Shown here piece after piece: positions 25,150 through 33,446 of a stretch of 64,000 nucleotides of DNA. Source of the DNA: CAVOJV01 sp963696325 (lineage in GTDB: Bacteria > Pseudomonadota > Gammaproteobacteria > Competibacterales > Competibacteraceae). Positions within the stretch are counted from its first letter, which is position 1. Every line of letters begins with the position of its first letter. The stretch spans positions 1 to 64,000 of the forward strand of contig CAVOJV010000001.1 in assembly GCA_963696325.1 (NCBI GenBank), given 5' to 3'. Made by a program: the position numbers and the translations under genes. The notes under the pieces were generated by a model. The model did no database searches. It saw nothing but the letters and a program-made list of their open reading frames with translations, and was not told the origin of the DNA.

Positions 25150-26682
25150 TCAGCCATGGAAAGGCGTTGCCACGGAACGCCGCAGCAGATCCTCGGCCAC
25201 TCGCCCCAACTGTTTGAGATTGCGGACCACTTCAGCACGATGGCAGATCGGCTCATAAAGGGGCATGTCCGAACTGCCCAACCCCCAACTGCCTCGTGGC
25301 TCCGGCGACAGCCAGAGCAATTGCTTAGCGCGGCGGCGAATTTCCTCCAGCGCCCAGGCATTGGGTGGATTACGGTTACCGCGACCGTCGCCCAGGATAA
25401 TCACCGTGGTCTGGTTGGTGACGGTCCCCAGGTGCCGCTCGCAAAAAATCTCCAGGGCCCGACCGTAGTTGCTGTTGGCATCAGTATCGATCAGCCCACC
25501 GCCGAAGACGGCGGCGATAGCCTCGTCGATGCTCAACTGTTCGAAGTACTGGCTGGCGTCGGCTAGGTCGCTGACGAACACGAAGCTTTTCACCTGCTCG
25601 AACAGCGCTTGCAGGCTGTAAACCAGGTGCAGCATGAAGCGCGCGGTATTGCGCACCGACAGGCTGACATCGCAAATGACCGCGATGCGAGGTTTTTCCT
25701 TGCGGACACTGGTTAGTACCGGATGAAAGGGAATACCGTCGTACATCAGGCTGGCACGCAAGGTGCGCGCGACATTAATGCGCCCGCAATGACTGACGAC
25801 CCGACGATAGGAGCGGGCACCCCGCATCTTCCGCCCCAACCGGCGGACGATCTCTTCCATTTCACGGCGCTCGGTTTCCGTGAAGCGATAATCGTAAGCG
25901 GAGTGGACGGGCTCCTCAGCAGGGACCTGGCCGCGCTGCAGAGCCATCTCACGCTCCACATAGCGCTTCAGCAGTTCGGGCAGATTGGCGATGATGCCAT
26001 CGATCTGAGTGGCGAGTTTGTTGAGCAATCGCTCATCCACCTGCAGGTCGCGGAGATCCTCCAACAGCGCCTCGGCGGCGTTTACCAGCAGATCCGCATC
26101 AAGCTGTTCGAGAGCCTCCTGAAAGTTCAAGTCACCGGGCTGGGCGATGTTTTTGACGCGTCGCACATTCATTTGGTGCGTTACCCGCTTCATCACCTTG
26201 TCGAGAAGCCCCTTGTTGCGGTTCAGAATCAGATTCTGACTCAGGGCCGACAGACTGAGCTGATTGGGGTCCTGATGCGGGTTGAAGCGGGTCACCATTT
26301 TGTCGGCATCGAAATAATCCCGGATCTTCATGGGTTCGCCATGGGCATGTTCACCGTCGGTATTGACGACGCTCTTGTCGTCCGGCTCGAATACGATGCG
26401 TTCCGGCTCGGCGGGCTCGCCATGATGGTGGCTGTGATCATGGCCATGCGCAGGGTGGTGAGATCCGGTTGGCAAACTGAAGAACAGTTCGAACAACTCG
26501 TCGAACACGGGAATATCGTGCATATCCTTGATGAGCGTGCTGCGCAGCACCGTGCGCACCGTCTCGCGGTCGGCCAGGGTGACACAGGCCAGCGCCTGCA
26601 TGGCATCGATGGTTTCGGAAGGCGCAATGCGCACGCCGTTGCGTTTGAGAACGCAGATAAAACGGTTGATGGCGGCGTCCAT
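25150..26682 (-). CDS. VWA-domain protein (CoxE-like) with His-rich insert
   Basis: About 510 residues, starting ATG at 26682 after GGAGGTTAGTG (a GTG at 26685 is possible). The N-terminal helical part (INRFICVLKRNGVRIAPSET) leads to a His-rich insert (HHPAHGHDHSHHHGEP, about 75-90). A helical middle follows, then a C-terminal von Willebrand A domain with the metal-site motif DVSLSV and VIILGDGRGNRNPPNAWALE. Such proteins work with MoxR ATPases to insert metals or activate enzymes (for example CoxD/CoxE for CO dehydrogenase). Directly next to MoxR and Mno, its likely client is the alcohol dehydrogenase or another metalloenzyme of this cluster (inference). Confidence 0.83.
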   Translation of the reverse strand: MDAAINRFICVLKRNGVRIAPSETIDAMQALACVTLADRETVRTVLRSTLIKDMHDIPVFDELFELFFSLPTGSHHPAHGHDHSHHHGEPAEPERIVFEPDDKSVVNTDGEHAHGEPMKIRDYFDADKMVTRFNPHQDPNQLSLSALSQNLILNRNKGLLDKVMKRVTHQMNVRRVKNIAQPGDLNFQEALEQLDADLLVNAAEALLEDLRDLQVDERLLNKLATQIDGIIANLPELLKRYVEREMALQRGQVPAEEPVHSAYDYRFTETERREMEEIVRRLGRKMRGARSYRRVVSHCGRINVARTLRASLMYDGIPFHPVLTSVRKEKPRIAVICDVSLSVRNTARFMLHLVYSLQALFEQVKSFVFVSDLADASQYFEQLSIDEAIAAVFGGGLIDTDANSNYGRALEIFCERHLGTVTNQTTVIILGDGRGNRNPPNAWALEEIRRRAKQLLWLSPEPRGSWGLGSSDMPLYEPICHRAEVVRNLKQLGRVAEDLLRRSVATPFHG

Positions 26683-26684
26683 CA

Positions 26685-27812
26685 CTAACCTCCGGCTTTG
26701 CCGTCGACGCGACCTCGATAGGTGCCGAAATACCGTGCTGTGTGTTCCCGCTTGCGCTCTTCCACGTCCTGCAAATCAGGTTCGGCAGGCACTTGCGGTG
26801 GACGCAGTGGACTTTGGTTATGGTGATGATGCCCATGAACGTGATGATGATCATGGCCGTGATCGTGATCGTGATCGTGATCGTGATCGTGATCGTGGCT
26901 GTGGGAACCCTCCAGCAGCCAGTTAACATGCTCACTGACCTGGCGGGTGTCACGGTCGTACTTGACCAGCAATTGCAGAGTCTCTTCGATCAATTCGCGG
27001 TTGAGCCACTCGGCGTTTAACAGTACCAGAGCCTGCGCCCAATCCAGGGTCTCACTGATACTCGGCGCCTTGCGCAGGTCCAGGGTACGCATGCGGCGGA
27101 TAACGTTCACCACTTGCGCAGCCAGCGTCTCGTTGAGTGCCGGTACCTTGAGCCGGACAATCTCCAGTTCCCGTTGCTCGTCCGGGTAGCCGATGAACAA
27201 GTGCAGACAGCGCCGCTTCAGGGCATCGCTGAGATCACGGGTATTGTTGCTGGTGATCACGACGTAAGGCGGGGTCTTGGCTTTAACGGTGCCGATTTCC
27301 GGGATACTGACCTGGAAATCGCTGAGCACTTCCAGCAGGAAAGCTTCGAACTGCTCCTCGGCGCGGTCGATCTCATCGATCAGAAGTACCACCGGCTCGG
27401 GTGAGCTGATCGCCTGGAGGATGGGGCGGCGCACGATAAAATGCTCGGAGAAAAACACATCTTCGTGCTGGCGGAGTTTCTCGACGGCGGCGTGCAAATC
27501 GTCGACATCGGTAAAGAAACGACTGATTTTATCGCGCAGAATTTGTGTGTAGAGTAATTGTTTGCCGTACTCCCACTCGTACAGCGCCCGCGTTTCATCC
27601 AGCCCTCCATAACATTGCAGGCGGATTAACTGACGGTCCAGTGCCTGGGCGACCACCTTGGCCAACTCGGTTTTGCCCACGCCCGCCGGACCCTCGATCA
27701 GCACCGGTTTGCGCATCTGGAGGGCAAGAAAAGCGACGGTGGCGAGCTTGCGGTCGCAGATGTACCGCTGCGCACGAAGCTGTTCAATCGTCTGCTCGAT
27801 GGATTCAAACAT
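26685..27812 (-). CDS. MoxR-family AAA+ ATPase with His-rich linker
   Basis: A 375-residue MoxR ATPase. Walker A is GPAGVGKTELAK, Walker B is VVLLIDEIDRAEEQ, and sensor 1 is VVITSNNTRDLSDALKRRC. After the lid domain (about residue 300) comes a His/Asp linker (SHSHDHDHDHDHD, then GHDHHHVHGHHHH) unusual for the family, then a short C-terminal tail. The stop overlaps the VWA start, so the two are coupled. MoxR/VWA pairs act as chaperones for metalloenzyme maturation; the His tract suggests metal binding. It lies 82 nt downstream of mno. Confidence 0.88.
   Translation of the reverse strand: MFESIEQTIEQLRAQRYICDRKLATVAFLALQMRKPVLIEGPAGVGKTELAKVVAQALDRQLIRLQCYGGLDETRALYEWEYGKQLLYTQILRDKISRFFTDVDDLHAAVEKLRQHEDVFFSEHFIVRRPILQAISSPEPVVLLIDEIDRAEEQFEAFLLEVLSDFQVSIPEIGTVKAKTPPYVVITSNNTRDLSDALKRRCLHLFIGYPDEQRELEIVRLKVPALNETLAAQVVNVIRRMRTLDLRKAPSISETLDWAQALVLLNAEWLNRELIEETLQLLVKYDRDTRQVSEHVNWLLEGSHSHDHDHDHDHDHDHGHDHHHVHGHHHHNQSPLRPPQVPAEPDLQDVEERKREHTARYFGTYRGRVDGKAGG
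26859..26897. repeat. Hexanucleotide tandem repeat (GTGATC)n in the MoxR gene
   Basis: About 6.5 copies of GTGATC on the plus strand encode a His-Asp run on the minus strand, within a longer His-rich linker. The repeat is in frame and could expand or contract by six bases without breaking the reading frame. Confidence 0.85.
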
Positions 27813-27894
27813 AATTCGACCCCCAGCCTGGGCCTGGCTTCAGCGAGGCCAAGCCCAGCACCTTAACGACAAAACATAGATGATGAGAGCCGAC

Positions 27895-29161
27895 TTAGTA
27901 GTAAGAACCCGTCAACGCATGCCGTACTACCGGAGAAACCGCGTCGTAGGTGACCTCGCGAGCGTTGCCTGGGGTGGAACCGTCACCCAACAGGTGCTTG
28001 GTGATACGATCAACGTCGCGCTCGTCGCCCACGATCTTCTTGCCGCCCCACTCAGCATACTTACCCAGACCCATCCGGGACTTGGTATAGGGAGGAGTGC
28101 TGCAGAAGTTGGCGGGAACCCCCACATCCTTGCTGAGCCGAATGGCCGCCTCCAAGGCGCGTTCGGCCGCCGTGACATCCGTTAGACCGTTGACATTTTC
28201 GCCCATCGCTACGGCGATGTCGCGGAACCGCTTGTAGTTGGTCGGCATGTTGTACTCCCAGACCCGCGTTAGACGCGATGGCGTTGTTCAGGCCATGGTG
28301 AGTGTCATAGTAGGCGCTGATGGCGTGCGACATGGCGTGGATAATGCCCAGACCGCCGCTGTTAAAGGCTTGGGCCGCCATATAAGAAGCATACATCATG
28401 TTATAGCGGGCTTCGTAATTCAGCGGTTCAAACACCGTGCGGCGCAGATTCTGCGCAACCACTTCGATAACCTTGAGGGCGCTTCCCAGGCTGGGCAGGA
28501 AGTCGATCCGGGAGACGTAGGGCTCGGAAGCGTGCGCCAGCACGTCGAAACCGCAGAAGGCCGTCAGGTCCTGCGGCATGGAGAAAAACAATACCGGATC
28601 GTTGATGCCCAGGGTGACCGGGCAGTTGTCGTCGAAGCCCAGCCATTTGTAAGGCGCTTTCTCGGAGGTCGTGTCGGTGATCACGTAGGCCCAGCTCGTC
28701 TCCGACCCGGTACCCGCCGTGGTGTTGATGGCGATATGTGGTGGATTGTTGGGGTTTTCGGACTTGTTAAAACCATCGAACTCGTTGATGTTGCGACCAT
28801 CATGGGCAACCACGATACGCGCCCCCTTGGTAGCGTCGGTGACGCTGCCGCCGCCCACCGAGATAAAGCTGTCGCACTTCTCCCGGGTGTACATGTCGGC
28901 TAATTCCATGACGTTGTAGTCCTTGGGGTTGGACTCAATCTTGTCATAGACCACGACATCGACGCCCTGGTATTTGACCTTGCCGACAATGTCATCGATG
29001 ATGCCAGTGCCTCTGAGACCCGAGGTGGCCAGCAGTGAACGCTTGAAGCCGAGTTTCTTGGCCTCGACGCCAACCATCTCATATGCTCCAGGACCAAGTA
29101 TGCCGCGCGGCATACGGTGAAACTCTTTGATGGGAAACTGCCAGAGTGTTTCTACTTGCAT
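27895..29161 (-). CDS. mno: NDMA-type (mycofactocin-dependent) alcohol dehydrogenase Mno, frameshifted
   Basis: Iron-containing ADH superfamily member of the NDMA-dependent methanol/alcohol dehydrogenase type, which keeps NAD bound and needs mycofactocin as external acceptor. It starts MQVETLWQFPIKEFHRMPRG at the ATG at 29161 after AAAGGGG. GGGSVTDATKGA (dinucleotide loop), INTTAGTGSETSWAYVI, and metal ligands near AHASEPYV and IHAMSHAISAYYDTHHGLNNA are all present. Near 28264-28270 the frame breaks in a G-run: IASNAG continues as VWEYNMPTNYKRFRDIA in another frame, to ...ALTGSYY. Repair would give about 423 residues, the normal size. A sequencing indel is as likely as real inactivation. Confidence 0.88.
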
Positions 29162-29348
29162 TATCAAACCCCTTTGGATGGTTGCGGAAGATTTTCCGCG
29201 GTTTGTTTAGCGTCCCCTAGTGTGAGGAGACTCTTCGCTTATCTTTGGCCACCTACCTCAAGACATAGATCGCCGCGAAACCAGTTATCGAGTGTAAAAC
29301 GACGGTTCAAACCGGTATTACATGTCTGGCTTATTGAGCAAGCATAGC

Positions 29349-29364
29349 TGCAAGAAGTACGCCC
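29349..29364 (-). promoter_or_regulatory. Candidate sigma-54 promoter of mno
   Basis: On the minus strand GGGCGTACTTCTTGCA fits -24/-12 spacing, with GGC and TTGCA intact. It lies about 190 bp upstream of the mno ATG and faces away from the sigma-54 activator gene, the standard arrangement for such activators. Confidence 0.55.
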
Positions 29365-29476
29365 AGCCTTGTCTGCCGTGGCGTTTTGTCCTCTATCAAA
29401 TTATTTTTTATGGATAACTTCTAATAACCACTGTAAACCCTGGAAGCAACATGCACTAAGCTCTGCTATCATTGAG

Positions 29477-29505
29477 TGTGAAAAAACCGTGACACAATCG
29501 TGACA
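29477..29505. promoter_or_regulatory. Candidate activator-binding site upstream of mno
   Basis: Two direct copies of CGTGACA (29488-29494 and 29499-29505) are 11 bp apart, one helical turn. They overlap TGTG-N12-CACA (29477-29496). They lie about 110-155 bp upstream of the candidate sigma-54 promoter, the usual distance for enhancer-binding protein sites. Confidence 0.45.
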
Positions 29506-29599
29506 GATTGAGCACGAATCGATACAAAGGACTTTTGCTAGCGCAATAAAATAATGGAATAGCAGCCGCACCGAACCACCTCAGGCAGGAGAGATATTC

Positions 29600-31594
29600 A
29601 TGTTAGAGGCCTTAGCTATCCGCCATGCGGCACATGTCTCAGGCGTCGTTCGAGAAGGTGCCAATAGTCCCCTCGTAAAGAATAATATCGCTTGTTCTTG
29701 GGTACGTTGCATGGACCATTACGGTATCGACCCTGCCCAACCTCACCATTCCCTCGTGATCGAACATAGCCAACTGCTGGAACATCGGCAGAAGCTGGAC
29801 GGGCTGCTGGAAACCGCCAGCGTCGAAATGAACAATTTGTATCAGCAGATCTCCGGCTCGGGGTTTGCCATTCTACTGACCGACAGCGAGGGGGTCATCA
29901 TCAGCGGCGTCTCCGATCCCCCGCTCGTCGAGCTGTACAACGGCGCCGGGCTGCGGATGGGGGCTCTCTGGAGCGAAGAGCATGAGGGCACCAACGCCAT
30001 CGGCACCTGCCTCATCGAGAAGCAACCTTTGATCGTTCATCGCGACGAGCATTATCGCATCCGCAATATCCAGCTCACCTGTTCGGCCTCGCCCATCTTC
30101 GACCCCTATAGCAACCTTCTGGGGGTACTGGACGCCTCCTCCGTAAGCTCCCAAGATTCCAGGCAGAGCCAGTTCCATACCTTGGCACTAACTACCCTGG
30201 CGGCCAAACTCATCGAAAACTGCTGTTTCCTTAAGCATTTTCAAAACGCTTGCGTGTTGTACTTTAATACTCGGCCAGAGTATGTAAGCCTGCCGAGCTC
30301 GGGTATGCTGGCCTTCGACGGGGAGGGCCACATTCTTGCGGCCAATCGAAGCGCTCTGCACCAACTGGCATGCCAGAATCACCGGCAGCTGATCGATCAG
30401 ATCATTAGTGATATCTTTGATATTAAAATGGATTATTTGATGGGATGGGCTTGCTACCAAGCCAGCACCGTCTGGCCAACCCATGACCGGCATGGCAAGC
30501 GTTATTTCGCCATGGTGCGTGGTCCCGAGCGTTATGCCCACACGGATTCCGCCACCCCGCGTAGCTCTGGACGCGATGTGCTTACGGACCGGTCCCTCGG
30601 TATTGTCGAACCCGCTCCGGCGCCGCTTTCAATGATCTTGGAAGGATTGCAAGGCAGCGATCCCATTATGATCCATAATGTCCGTTGTGCCCGTCGGGTT
30701 ATGAACAAGAACATCAGCATCTTGTTAAACGGTGAGACCGGCACCGGCAAGGAGGCATTCGCCAAGGCGATTCATGCCGCCAGCAATCGTGCAGCGCTTC
30801 CCTTCGTGGCGGTGAATTGCGCGTCTATTCCGGAAAATCTCATCGAAAGCGAGCTGTTCGGTTACCGGCATGGCGCCTTCACGGGTGCGCGCAGGGAGGG
30901 TCTGCGCGGCAAGATCCTGCAAGCCAGTGGCGGCACCCTGTTCCTGGATGAAATCGGCGATATGCCACCACAACTACAGACCCGCCTGCTGCGAGTGCTG
31001 GAAGAAAAGGAAGTCTTGCCACTGGGCAGCGAGACACCCCTTTGCGTGGATTTGCACGTCATCAGCGCCACCCACTGCAACCTCCAGGAACGGGTAGCCA
31101 CGGGCGAGTTCAGGGAAGATCTCTACTACCGTCTGAATGGCCTTACCTTGACGCTACCAGCTCTGCGGGAACGCCCTGATCGCGCCATGCTGATCCGCGG
31201 CGTTCTGGCGGCGGAAAGCGACGGTGAGCCGGTGTGCATGAGCGAGGCAACTTTCGCAGCGCTCCATGACTATTCCTGGCCTGGCAATATTCGCCAGCTT
31301 CGCAACGTCCTGCGGACGGCGGTAGCACTCAGCGAGGATGGTGTTATCCGCCTCGAAAATCTACCGTCCGAAATCGCCCGCCTGCCACCCAAGGAACAAG
31401 CCCAGGGCATTGACGCACCCTCTTTGGTCCGGCAAGAAGATGTTCTGTCTAATTCCGAGAAAGAGGCACTGTTGCGGGTCTTGAACCAGCATCGCTGGCA
31501 TATCACCAATACCTCGGTGTATCTGGGCTTAAGCCGCAATACCTTGTACCGCAAGATGAAAAAACACGGAATTAAGGCACCCACCTACGTTTGA
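29600..31594 (+). CDS. Sigma-54-dependent activator (AcoR-like, GAF-AAA-Fis)
   Basis: A 664-residue enhancer-binding protein. The N-terminal GAF-type sensor region contains EHEGTNAIGTCLIEKQP and ASPIFDPYSNLLGVLD, typical of AcoR-like activators of alcohol, diol or ketone pathways. The central AAA+ domain has Walker A GETGTGKE (about residue 378), the sigma-54 contact loop GAFTGA (about 423) and GGTLFLDEIGDMP. A C-terminal Fis-type helix-turn-helix (ITNTSVYLGLSRNTLYRKMK) completes it. The ATG follows CAGGAGAG. Divergent from mno, it very probably controls the mycofactocin operon in response to a small ligand. Confidence 0.92.
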   Translation: MLEALAIRHAAHVSGVVREGANSPLVKNNIACSWVRCMDHYGIDPAQPHHSLVIEHSQLLEHRQKLDGLLETASVEMNNLYQQISGSGFAILLTDSEGVIISGVSDPPLVELYNGAGLRMGALWSEEHEGTNAIGTCLIEKQPLIVHRDEHYRIRNIQLTCSASPIFDPYSNLLGVLDASSVSSQDSRQSQFHTLALTTLAAKLIENCCFLKHFQNACVLYFNTRPEYVSLPSSGMLAFDGEGHILAANRSALHQLACQNHRQLIDQIISDIFDIKMDYLMGWACYQASTVWPTHDRHGKRYFAMVRGPERYAHTDSATPRSSGRDVLTDRSLGIVEPAPAPLSMILEGLQGSDPIMIHNVRCARRVMNKNISILLNGETGTGKEAFAKAIHAASNRAALPFVAVNCASIPENLIESELFGYRHGAFTGARREGLRGKILQASGGTLFLDEIGDMPPQLQTRLLRVLEEKEVLPLGSETPLCVDLHVISATHCNLQERVATGEFREDLYYRLNGLTLTLPALRERPDRAMLIRGVLAAESDGEPVCMSEATFAALHDYSWPGNIRQLRNVLRTAVALSEDGVIRLENLPSEIARLPPKEQAQGIDAPSLVRQEDVLSNSEKEALLRVLNQHRWHITNTSVYLGLSRNTLYRKMKKHGIKAPTYV

Positions 31595-31627
31595 ACATAC
31601 CCTGTGCCCGCCGTGACAAACCGGATC

Positions 31628-31659
31628 AGGGCGTTGTCACGAATTCGTGGCAACGCCCT
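31628..31659. terminator. Hairpin between convergent activator and yceI genes
   Basis: AGGGCGTTGTCACG and CGTGGCAACGCCCT form a 14-bp stem (one mismatch) around AATT, between convergent genes. There is no T-run, but the stem is strong enough for bidirectional termination. Confidence 0.6.
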
Positions 31660-31749
31660 CCCGCGCATTCACGGCGCCGCCTGGTTACCTTGGTCATAGA
31701 TCAATACTATTTGCCAACCGCCAGGCTCTTTCCTTGACACAGCGGATCG

Positions 31750-32319
31750 CTAGGGCAATTCCGCCTTTTTCAGCAACAAATCAACCACCACAATCACTTC
31801 ATGGCCAACGGTGTCGGCAGCGGCCCATTCTCCCTGGCCAACGCCATAATCCGTGCGTGAGAGCGTCAGTTTGGCCTGCAACCGCGCTGTTTCACCCTCA
31901 ACGATAAATGTGAAAGGGAAGCGGACCTCCCGAGTGACATCGCGGATCGTCAGCCTGGCCTTGGCCTCATAGCGGGTATCGCCGACAGGGGTAAACCCAA
32001 GGGTCTCGAAGCGGGCGGTCGGGAATTGCTCCACATCGAACCACTCCGGAGTGGGGAGATTGCTGTCGCGATCGGCGCTATTGGTGTCGATACTGGCGAC
32101 ATCGATAAGGACGTTGAAACTGCTGGCGTCCAGTGTGTCTGGAGCAAAGACGACGCGGGCGTCGAACTTGCGAAATCGCCCGTCGAATTCGCTACCGGTC
32201 TGGGTCGCGATAAAGCCCAGGCGGCTCTTGGCATAGTCCACTTGCCAGGTCGTTGCGGTCCAGGCGGGCTGGGCGAAGCAAAGCAAAACGAGTATGGCTG
32301 GGCGACAAAGTCGTCTCAT
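31750..32319 (-). CDS. YceI-family periplasmic lipid-binding protein
   Basis: A 189-residue protein with a signal peptide (MRRLCRPAILVLLCFAQPAW, cleaved after WTA). The YceI lipocalin-like fold shows in TTWQVDYAKSRLGFIATQTG, FDGRFRKFDARVVF and SRTDYGVGQGEWAAADTVG. Relatives bind isoprenoid quinone-like lipids in the periplasm. The start at 32319 sits next to the stop of the cytochrome b561 gene, so they form an operon, as often seen for this pair. Confidence 0.88.
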   Translation of the reverse strand: MRRLCRPAILVLLCFAQPAWTATTWQVDYAKSRLGFIATQTGSEFDGRFRKFDARVVFAPDTLDASSFNVLIDVASIDTNSADRDSNLPTPEWFDVEQFPTARFETLGFTPVGDTRYEAKARLTIRDVTREVRFPFTFIVEGETARLQAKLTLSRTDYGVGQGEWAAADTVGHEVIVVVDLLLKKAELP

Positions 32320-32327
32320 TGGCAAAG

Positions 32328-32903
32328 TTACTCCATCCCCGGAATATCGCGTCGGCTGCGCTGGCCCGGCAGCATGCGCGCCAGCACCTCGTCTCTGAGC
32401 ACAAAATGATGTTTCAAAGCGGCGCCTATATGCATGAGCAGCAGCCCCGCGACAATCCAGAACAGCCACAGATGCACCACTTCCGCCTGCCCCTGCACGA
32501 CCTTGTCTGGCCCTACCAGAGGGGGCAGCTTGAACACCCCGAATACCTTGAGCGGAAAGTTCGCCGCCGAATTGATGACCCAGCCGCTGACCGGCATCGC
32601 CAGCAACAGCAGGTACAGCAGCGCATGAGTGCCGTGCGCCAGCACTCGCTCATAGGGTTTGAGCGTCTTGGGCAGGCGTGGCGTGGGGTTGAGCAGCCTC
32701 CAACACAGGCGCAGTACCATCAGCGCAAGAATCACGATGCCCAGCGACTTATGCACGAAGTACATCTCAAACTTGGCCGGCGACTTCGGCCAGGCGGTCA
32801 TGATCCAGCCCAGGGCCATCATGACAAAAATGGCGAGCGCCAATGTCCAGTGAAAGCATTTGGCGCCGGCACCCCAGCGCTCAGTCGTATTACGCAGTTG
32901 CAT
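32328..32903 (-). CDS. Cytochrome b561 (CybB family)
   Basis: A 191-residue four-helix inner-membrane dihaem cytochrome. Haem-ligand histidines are in KCFHWTLALAIF, MYFVHKSLGIVILAL, LAHGTHALLYLLL and VVHLWLFWIVAGLLLMHIGAALKHH. It starts MQLRNTTERWGAGAKCFHW, typical of the family, and probably mediates electron exchange between quinol and periplasmic acceptors. It shares a transcript with yceI. Confidence 0.9.
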   Translation of the reverse strand: MQLRNTTERWGAGAKCFHWTLALAIFVMMALGWIMTAWPKSPAKFEMYFVHKSLGIVILALMVLRLCWRLLNPTPRLPKTLKPYERVLAHGTHALLYLLLLAMPVSGWVINSAANFPLKVFGVFKLPPLVGPDKVVQGQAEVVHLWLFWIVAGLLLMHIGAALKHHFVLRDEVLARMLPGQRSRRDIPGME

Positions 32904-32937
32904 CCAGTACTCCCGCTTGCCACGTCATTGCAATAGT

Positions 32938-33423
32938 TCAGAAAAAGCGTAGATAGGATTCCAATACTTTGAGCGTATATACACTGGTGGGAGGTATATT
33001 GTACTGACTGGGATCACCCGTCATCCACCAGGCGGCCGCCCGCTGCACCGCGACAACTTCATTGTTATTGCTGGCGGCGAACTGCTCACGCAATACCCGG
33101 CCCATGACGCAGACCAGAGTCTGCCGGGCAAGCCGGGGATTGGACTCGAATTCGGTCGGGGTAAGTTCCCGACCACTGCAACGCTTCGACCAGCGGGCAA
33201 TATTGTCCGGTTTGATTTTCCAGTCGCTGTAGAGTCCGTCATTGGGGATACCGGTGTTCGGCGCCGACAGCCGCAACGCTTCCACCAGGGCTTCGGCCTT
33301 GGCATCCGCAACCTGGGCGTGCGCGGGCAACATCAGCAGCAAGACAACCGGAACAAATACTGTCCTCACCGATCGGTAACAATGATCATACCAGGACCGG
33401 GCCCAATGATAGCTTATACACAT
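32938..33423 (-). CDS. Secreted hypothetical protein (Rap1a/Tai-like)
   Basis: About 161 residues from the ATG at 33423. The N-terminal hydrophobic stretch (VRTVFVPVVLLLMLPAHAQ) is a signal peptide. Cysteines in KRCSGRELT and TLVCVMGRV could pair. The body (RAAAWWMTGDPSQYN) is reminiscent of Rap1a/Tai-type immunity proteins, but the likeness is weak. Function unassigned. Its start lies 24 bp from the end of the GH31 gene on the same strand. Confidence 0.6.
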   Translation of the reverse strand: MCISYHWARSWYDHCYRSVRTVFVPVVLLLMLPAHAQVADAKAEALVEALRLSAPNTGIPNDGLYSDWKIKPDNIARWSKRCSGRELTPTEFESNPRLARQTLVCVMGRVLREQFAASNNNEVVAVQRAAAWWMTGDPSQYNIPPTSVYTLKVLESYLRFF

Positions 33424-33446
33424 AGCGATGCCTTGGTCGTTGTGCA

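Noticed and set aside
26859..26897. Tandem repeat considered as a CRISPR or minisatellite
   Set aside because: Units are 6 bp without spacers and are in frame as a His-Asp tract of the MoxR protein.
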